Shown here: positions 59,209-64,000 of the stretch, piece after piece
How positions within the stretch are numbered: position 1 is the stretch's first letter
How the letters are laid out: each line of letters starts with the position of its first letter
From: an uncultured Lachnospira sp.
Lineage (GTDB): Bacteria; Bacillota; Clostridia; Lachnospirales; Lachnospiraceae
Length of the DNA stretch: 64,000 bases
NCBI GenBank assembly: GCA_910585095.1
Contig: CAJUBU010000005.1
Coordinates: 64,792 to 128,791 of the forward strand
Direction: 5' to 3'
The notes under the pieces: generated by a model
What the model was told of the DNA's origin: nothing
Databases searched by the model: none
Seen by the model: only the letters and a program-made list of their open reading frames with translations
Program-made: the position numbers and the translations under genes

Positions 59209-60312
59209 ATGAGTAAAAAAAGTAAAAGTAATAGCAAGACTATTATTGTACTGTTAATGATTATTTTAGCGGTATTGGCTGTGTTGGTGCTGGTGTTTAA
59301 TACAAGTGCGCCTATTAGTAAAGAAAGACAAGTTTCGGTCAATTCAGTTAAAATAGATTCAGATAATAACAATGGGATAAAATCAACGGAAAAAGACCCT
59401 TATGAAAATAGAACGAGAAGTAAATTAAGCGGTCAATGGGTTGCGAAAGAATCCGCAGAAAATATACCATATGCAGTGATGTACAGCAATATTGCCGATG
59501 CTATGCCACAGGCAAATATATCCAAAGCGGACGTTGTGTTTGAAGCGCCTGTTGAAGGAAAAATAACACGTATGTGCTGCCTTTTTGAAAATCAGACAGA
59601 CCTTGAAAAAATAGGACCTGTGCGAAGCTGCCGAACGTATTTTTTATTGTTTGCCAGAGAGTTTGAGGCTATTTATGTACATTTTGGTTACTCCGAATAT
59701 GCCGAAAAATATCTAAGGAATGATAGTTTTAAATCACTGGATGGTATGAATTACTGTGATTTTTATAGAACGAATGACCGTGTTGCACCGCACAATGCTT
59801 ATACAAGCTGGGCAGGTATAACCGATAGCGTTAAGGAAAAAAATTATGCTTCCTCTTATTCACAAGGGTATACGTCACCGTTTACATTTCATACGCAAGA
59901 AAATCCAATTGTGCCTCCATCGGGAACAATATGTAGCCGAGTGGATATGAATTATTCGTATAATCAGCCTTATTTTGAGTATGATGTCGTAAATAATCAT
60001 TATTTGCGCTATCAGTTTGGCACGGCGCAAATTGACCAGCAAACAGGCGAACAATTGGCATTTGACAATATTATTGTAAAGTATGTTGAACCCAATTATT
60101 ACGAGAATGGTACGCCCAATTATAAAATATCAGGTGTTGGAGAAGGGTATTTTATAACACAAGGATATGGTCAAAAAATAACATGGGTAAAAGAAAATGA
60201 ATCGTATGGCGCAACGAAATATTATTATGAGGATGGTACTGAAATTCTTTTAAATCCTGGTAAAACGTATATAGCATTAGTAGAGACTTCTCAAAAAATC
60301 ACAGTTCAATAA
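59209..60312 (+). CDS. DUF3048-domain extracytoplasmic protein (YerB-like)
   Basis: 367 residues. One N-terminal membrane span (about 12-32) has no lipobox, so the protein is probably anchored. The DUF3048 domain has YENRTRSKLSGQWVAKESAENIPYAVMYSNIADAMPQANISKADVVFEAPVEGKITRM, LEKIGPVRSCRTYFLLFAREF and, at the C-terminus, YFITQGYGQKITWVKEN. The function of this family, common in Firmicutes, is unknown. It occupies the position of dgkA in the Bacillus block. Confidence 0.85.
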   Translation: MSKKSKSNSKTIIVLLMIILAVLAVLVLVFNTSAPISKERQVSVNSVKIDSDNNNGIKSTEKDPYENRTRSKLSGQWVAKESAENIPYAVMYSNIADAMPQANISKADVVFEAPVEGKITRMCCLFENQTDLEKIGPVRSCRTYFLLFAREFEAIYVHFGYSEYAEKYLRNDSFKSLDGMNYCDFYRTNDRVAPHNAYTSWAGITDSVKEKNYASSYSQGYTSPFTFHTQENPIVPPSGTICSRVDMNYSYNQPYFEYDVVNNHYLRYQFGTAQIDQQTGEQLAFDNIIVKYVEPNYYENGTPNYKISGVGEGYFITQGYGQKITWVKENESYGATKYYYEDGTEILLNPGKTYIALVETSQKITVQ

Positions 60313-60409
60313 AGGTTTTATCCAATGTGGCACAAACCCTCTTGCTTTAGTTATAAGGAGTGTCAGAGGATTACATAAAGGCTAAAAATGTGCAGAAATG
60401 AGGAAAACA

Positions 60410-60790
60410 ATGGAATTAATAGAGCTTGCAAAACAAGCAATGAAACAAGCATATGCGCCCTATTCACATTTTAAGGTTGGTGCAGCATTAATAACAGACA
60501 CAGGTCATATTTATACTGGCTGTAATATTGAAAACGCTTCCTACGGCGCGACAAACTGTGCAGAGCGAACGGCTATATTTAAAGCTATTTCGGAGGGTGA
60601 ACGCCATATTAAAAAAATTGCGATTGTTTCCGATGCAGGCAAACCTGCCGCACCTTGCGGGATATGCCGTCAGGTGTTATCCGAATTTATGGATAGTGAT
60701 GGAATTGTTATTTTAGAAATAGAAAATAAACCAAAAGAGTTTTATCTAAAAGATTTACTTCCTTATTGTTTTTGTTCTGATTCTATGTGA
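60410..60790 (+). CDS. cdd: Cytidine deaminase
   Basis: 126 residues. The zinc-binding and catalytic motifs are CAERTAIFKAI (Cys-Ala-Glu) and PCGICRQVLSEF, with the substrate motif YSHFKVGAALIT and CNIENASYGATN. It deaminates cytidine and deoxycytidine as a homotetramer. ATG 60410 follows AGAAATGAGG (60394-60403). It lies downstream of ybeY as in Bacillus, but era does not follow. Confidence 0.95.
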   Translation: MELIELAKQAMKQAYAPYSHFKVGAALITDTGHIYTGCNIENASYGATNCAERTAIFKAISEGERHIKKIAIVSDAGKPAAPCGICRQVLSEFMDSDGIVILEIENKPKEFYLKDLLPYCFCSDSM

Positions 60791-60837
60791 ATAGTAATTG
60801 AAATTTTTGTAAATACTTATATCGAGTCAAAGTAAAC

Positions 60838-60902
60838 GGACTGTATTGTTAAATGACAGGATGAACATTCACGATTGGTGACAGTCCTGTGTTTGGAGGA
60901 CT
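60838..60902 (+). promoter_or_regulatory. Candidate bistable leader before the BofC-like gene
   Basis: GGACTGT (60838-60844) can pair with ACAGTCC (60881-60887). Alternatively AGTCC (60883-60887) can pair with GGACT (60898-60902) and hide part of the GGAGG ribosome site, and ACAGGA (60856-60861) can pair with TCCTGT (60885-60890). The three pairings exclude one another. Confidence 0.35.
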
Positions 60903-60907
60903 TCGAT

Positions 60908-61309
60908 ATGAGAAAATTATGGATATATATAGCCGGGTGTGCAGTAGGAATTGTTATTATAATATGGATGCTTGTTTTAATCTTTGTCAATAATGCAAAC
61001 GAACCAGAAAAACAAAATCCAACGCTTACAGAAAATATTAATGCGTCCACTGTTGATAATAAAAATAATGGACAAAAAATGGTTAATTCTGATAATATGG
61101 AACAAAATACAATGGACAAAATGAATTATTATCTTCGTTTTGAAAATGATAAAGTTGTGATATATCGTGAGCCAAACAAAGAATTTTATGATTATGCGGA
61201 TATTAAGTTAGATATTCTTCCGCCTGAAATTAAAGAGCAAATAAAATTAGGTATGTATATTGAAGGAGAAGAACGATTGTATGATTTTCTTCAAACCTAT
61301 AGTTCTTGA
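60908..61309 (+). CDS. Single-span protein with a BofC C-terminal-like domain
   Basis: 133 residues. A membrane span (about 5-28) and an Asn-rich linker precede a compact C-terminal region, YYLRFENDKVVIYREPNKEFYDYADIKLDILPPEIKEQIKLGMYIEGEERLYDFLQTYSS. That last part resembles the C-terminal domain of BofC, the forespore intermembrane protein, found in many Clostridia as short membrane proteins. The role is unknown. GGAGG lies upstream inside a possible regulatory hairpin. Confidence 0.65.
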   Translation: MRKLWIYIAGCAVGIVIIIWMLVLIFVNNANEPEKQNPTLTENINASTVDNKNNGQKMVNSDNMEQNTMDKMNYYLRFENDKVVIYREPNKEFYDYADIKLDILPPEIKEQIKLGMYIEGEERLYDFLQTYSS

Positions 61310-61360
61310 TTGGAGAGGGATTGCGCAATTCTTACGCAATGTTTTAGAATGGAGGATACA

Positions 61361-62692
61361 TTGACATACAAATATTTTGACTGTGTAGTAATAGGCGGCG
61401 GCGCAGCAGGCTTAATGGCTGCAATTATCGCCGCCAGACAACATAAAAGTGTTGCAATTATTGAACATACGTCCAAATTGGGGACAAAACTTTTGCAGAC
61501 AGGAAATGGAAAATGTAATTTTACCAATACTTATATGGAAAGTCCTTGTTTTCATGAAAATGGCAGCAGGGCTATGCAGGTTATTCATCAATTTAATGAA
61601 AAACAGACGATTCAGTTTTTTGAATCGATTGGTATTTTTAGCAAAGAAAAAAATGGATATATCTATCCACATTCAGAAACCTCTTTTTCTTTAAGGGATG
61701 CATTAATATCAGAAGTAAAGCGGCTTGGCGTGCATTGTATAACCTCTTTTGTTATTGATGAAATTCATTCTTCTAGTGCAGGATTTAAAATCAATCATCA
61801 TTTTGTTGCAGAAAATATTATTTTTGCAACGGGATTAAAAGCAGCGCCTAAAACGGGGTCTGATGGTTCGATACTTCCTTTGATTCAAGCAATGGGACAG
61901 CCCATTGCAGATATACTGCCTGCATTGGTTCCATTACAATCCTCCCCTTCTTTTAAAAAGATATGTGATTTGATGGCAGGTGTGCGAAGTTTTGGAGAAG
62001 TTAGCGCTTATTGTAAAGGCAAAAAGATAACTTCAGATACTGGCGAAATTCAATATACCGATTATGGAATATCGGGTATACCTGTTTTTCAGATTAGCCA
62101 TCCTGTTGTAAAGCAGTTACATAAGGGAAATCCGATTTATGTTATTATTGATATGATTCCAGATTTTAGTGAGAAAAAGCTGATGGATTATATCGAGTGT
62201 TATTATGATATATATTCATATAAAACAATAGAGGATTTTTTTAGCGGATTAATTCATACAAAATTGATGAAAGGTGTTGCCAAAAAATGTGGATATAAAA
62301 GTTTAAAAACGCTTGGCGAATATAAGAAAAATGATATAAAACAACTGATAATGGAATGCAAACAGTTTAAAATGGATATAGAAGGATATAAATCGTTTGA
62401 CCGGGCGCAAGTTTGTCAAGGCGGTGTTGATATGTCTTATATTGATATTCATACCATGCAGTCAACATTAGTAAAAGGTGTGTATTTTGCAGGCGAGCTT
62501 GTTGATGTTGATGGAATTTGCGGAGGTTACAATCTGCAATGGGCTTGGAGCAGCGGTTATGTAGCAGGGTACAATGCAGCTAGAAAGGATTGTTGTGAAA
62601 AAAGTATTACGGTTAAGTCAGATTGCGTGCAAGGCAAACCACACCCAAAAAGATTTAGAAAAAGCGATAAGAAAAATATTAAAATGCAGTGA
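61361..62692 (+). CDS. HI0933-like (YhiN/BaiN-type) NAD(P)/FAD-dependent oxidoreductase
   Basis: 443 residues. The FAD site CVVIGGGAAGLMAAIIAARQHKSVAIIE is near residues 7-34, then the family signature LGTKLLQTGNGKCNFTN, IFATGLKAAPKTGSDGS and the C-terminal GVYFAGELVDVDGICGGYNLQWAWSSGYVAG. The substrate is unknown for most members. TTG 61361 follows GGAGG by 5 bases. The reading frame overlaps the next flavoprotein by 98 bases. Confidence 0.85.
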   Translation: MTYKYFDCVVIGGGAAGLMAAIIAARQHKSVAIIEHTSKLGTKLLQTGNGKCNFTNTYMESPCFHENGSRAMQVIHQFNEKQTIQFFESIGIFSKEKNGYIYPHSETSFSLRDALISEVKRLGVHCITSFVIDEIHSSSAGFKINHHFVAENIIFATGLKAAPKTGSDGSILPLIQAMGQPIADILPALVPLQSSPSFKKICDLMAGVRSFGEVSAYCKGKKITSDTGEIQYTDYGISGIPVFQISHPVVKQLHKGNPIYVIIDMIPDFSEKKLMDYIECYYDIYSYKTIEDFFSGLIHTKLMKGVAKKCGYKSLKTLGEYKKNDIKQLIMECKQFKMDIEGYKSFDRAQVCQGGVDMSYIDIHTMQSTLVKGVYFAGELVDVDGICGGYNLQWAWSSGYVAGYNAARKDCCEKSITVKSDCVQGKPHPKRFRKSDKKNIKMQ

Positions 62693-64000
62693 TAAGGTTT
62701 GTATTGATTATGATATTGTCAAACAATCCATCGATGCAAGGCATAAACCAGATATATACTATGTGTATAGTGTGGATATATATAATTATGATAAGCTTTT
62801 TTGTACAAAAAATTTTAATATAAATAAAGCACATAAAGGGACTTTATGTCCAATAAAAAATGCGGTTTATACAGAAATTGTAGATTATGTTTTTCCTTAT
62901 GCCATAAAAAGTAATCAATCACATCCCTCGCAAAATATTTTGATATTTAGCAGTATTCATGAAAAGGAGCGTCCTATTATTATTGGTTTTGGACCAGCTG
63001 GTATGTATGCTGCTTTAATGCTTGCTAAGGCAGGGTTAAAGCCTATTGTATATGAGCGCGGAGAAGCAGTCGCACAGCGTAAGAAAGATGTGCAGTATTT
63101 TTGGGATACAGGCACATTAAATGAGGAATCCAATGTTCAATTTGGCGAGGGCGGAGCTGGTACTTTTTCAGATGGAAAATTAAATACAGGCATTAAAGAT
63201 ACAAGTGGTCGAATACGAGAAATTCTTAAAATATTCGTCCAATTTGGCGCGCCTGAAGAAATCCTTTATCAAAATAAGCCTCATATTGGAACCGATGTCT
63301 TGGAACGTATTGTTACAGGGATACGAAATAAAATTATAGAACTTGGCGGAGAAATTTATTTTAACAGTAAGCTTTTTGGTCTTATTGTAAAAAAAGGCGT
63401 ATTAAATGGAATTTATATTCAAGATACCAAAACACAGCAGGTAAAGGAACAAAGTTGTAGTCAAGTTTGTCTCGCAATAGGACACAGTGCCAGAGATACC
63501 CTAGAAATGTTGAATCATGCTGGTTGTGCTATAAATTCAAAATCGTTTGCCGTAGGAGTTCGGATTGAGCATCCACAATCTTTTATCAATTATAATGCTT
63601 ATGGAAATTGTGTATACAAGCTGCCTGCTGCCGATTATAAATTGACCTATCAAACAAAAAGCGGAAGGGGTGTATATTCTTTTTGTATGTGTCCAGGCGG
63701 TTATGTTGTTAATGCATCTTCTGAACAGGGCGGTATTGCAGTTAATGGAATGAGTTATTCTGGCAGAAATTCAACAAATGCCAACAGTGCGCTGATTGTA
63801 ACAGTTACACCAGATGATTTTGGAGCAAATCCACTTGACGGTGTTTTTTTGCAGCGGCAAATGGAACAATTAGCATATCAATATGGGCAAAAAAATATAC
63901 CTATACAACTGTTAGGCGATTTTGAGGAAAATAGAGTTTCAACAGGAATTGGCTCGGTTGTGCCATGTATTAAAGGAAAGTATACCATGTCGAATCTCAA
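62595..64000 (+). CDS. FAD-dependent dehydrogenase (COG2509-like), 3' partial
   Basis: The frame is open from GTG 62595, after AGAAAGGA, to the window end, about 468 residues. An N-terminal RNA-binding-like domain (KKVLRLSQIACKANHTQKDLEKAIRKILKC) precedes the dinucleotide site PIIIGFGPAGMYAALMLAKAGLKPIVYERG, then VQFGEGGAGTFSDGKLNTG, LAIGHSARDTLEML and GVYSFCMCPGGYVVNASSEQGG. This protein type is conserved in Clostridia and often follows the HI0933-like gene. Its reaction is unknown. The C-terminus lies beyond the window. Confidence 0.85.
   Translation, partial: MKKVLRLSQIACKANHTQKDLEKAIRKILKCSDKVCIDYDIVKQSIDARHKPDIYYVYSVDIYNYDKLFCTKNFNINKAHKGTLCPIKNAVYTEIVDYVFPYAIKSNQSHPSQNILIFSSIHEKERPIIIGFGPAGMYAALMLAKAGLKPIVYERGEAVAQRKKDVQYFWDTGTLNEESNVQFGEGGAGTFSDGKLNTGIKDTSGRIREILKIFVQFGAPEEILYQNKPHIGTDVLERIVTGIRNKIIELGGEIYFNSKLFGLIVKKGVLNGIYIQDTKTQQVKEQSCSQVCLAIGHSARDTLEMLNHAGCAINSKSFAVGVRIEHPQSFINYNAYGNCVYKLPAADYKLTYQTKSGRGVYSFCMCPGGYVVNASSEQGGIAVNGMSYSGRNSTNANSALIVTVTPDDFGANPLDGVFLQRQMEQLAYQYGQKNIPIQLLGDFEENRVSTGIGSVVPCIKGKYTMSNL

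Noticed and set aside
60338..60403. cdd leader as another pseudoknot copy (GGCACA with TGTGC before AGAAATGAGG).
   Set aside because: Only five consecutive pairs are possible and the flanking hairpin is weak. The extended ribosome site is real, but the structure is not supported.
61325..61343. ATTGCG/CGCAAT hairpin whose loop can pair with AGAAT before the GGAGG of the HI0933-like gene, as a fifth pseudoknot leader.
   Set aside because: Only five A/U-rich pairs form and the octamer does not abut the ribosome site as in the four good cases.

Overview
The window is AT-rich Gram-positive DNA from an endospore-forming Clostridia-type bacterium, most likely a member or relative of the Lachnospiraceae. 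The evidence is gene content: spore genes (gpr, spoIIP, yqfC/yqfD, a GerM-like lipoprotein), competence genes (comEA, comEC), strong AGGAGG ribosome sites, frequent TTG/GTG starts and a membrane-anchored family-5 cellulase. I cannot name a species. There are no rRNA, tRNA or CRISPR loci.

Layout. 1-3.6 kb: a topoisomerase IV-like parE/parC pair. 3.7-5.7 kb: an M24 peptidase-like gene and two orphan toxin-immunity genes (Imm7, SUKH-4). 5.8-10.3 kb, minus strand: argH and a YfhO-like membrane protein. 10.5-18 kb: comEA, a WalR/WalK-like two-component pair, a GerM lipoprotein, comEC and holA. 18-33 kb: a block separating holA from rpsT, which are usually adjacent. It holds the cellulase, an operon of a triple AAA+ ATPase with two membrane proteins, a hemerythrin-receiver fusion, a decayed IS200/IS605 element and several genes with in-frame stops. 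33-36 kb: the expected rpsT-gpr-spoIIP order resumes. 36.4-43.5 kb: pepD, then a nadA-nadB-nadC-niaR operon followed by a sodium symporter. 44-47 kb: a Uma2-family protein, an HD hydrolase and a BlaI/BlaR-like pair. 47.3-50.3 kb: a four-gene operon of FlxA-like, FliD-like, acidic coiled-coil and small helical proteins. 50.4-52.7 kb, minus strand: a PqqD-like protein and an OPT transporter. 53-64 kb: the yqfC-yqfD...phoH-ybeY...cdd block, interrupted by a minus-strand IbrA/IbrB-type pair, and ending in two flavoprotein genes, the last cut by the window edge.

The most unusual signal is in the leaders. Four genes (the YfhO-like gene, pepD, nadA, nadB) share an architecture in which a hairpin loop carries an 8-nt segment complementary to an 8-mer that directly abuts an extended Shine-Dalgarno sequence (AGAAATGRGG). 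The 8-bp helix is kept by compensatory changes, so this looks like an H-type pseudoknot controlling translation. A second leader type (argH and the hemerythrin-receiver gene) puts a CTACTC/GAGTAG hairpin between the Shine-Dalgarno sequence and the start codon, at a length that restores normal spacing if folded. Dispersed palindromic intergenic repeats, a shared 36-nt leader before two unrelated genes, and the AAA+ and FlxA/FliD-like operons are the other leads.
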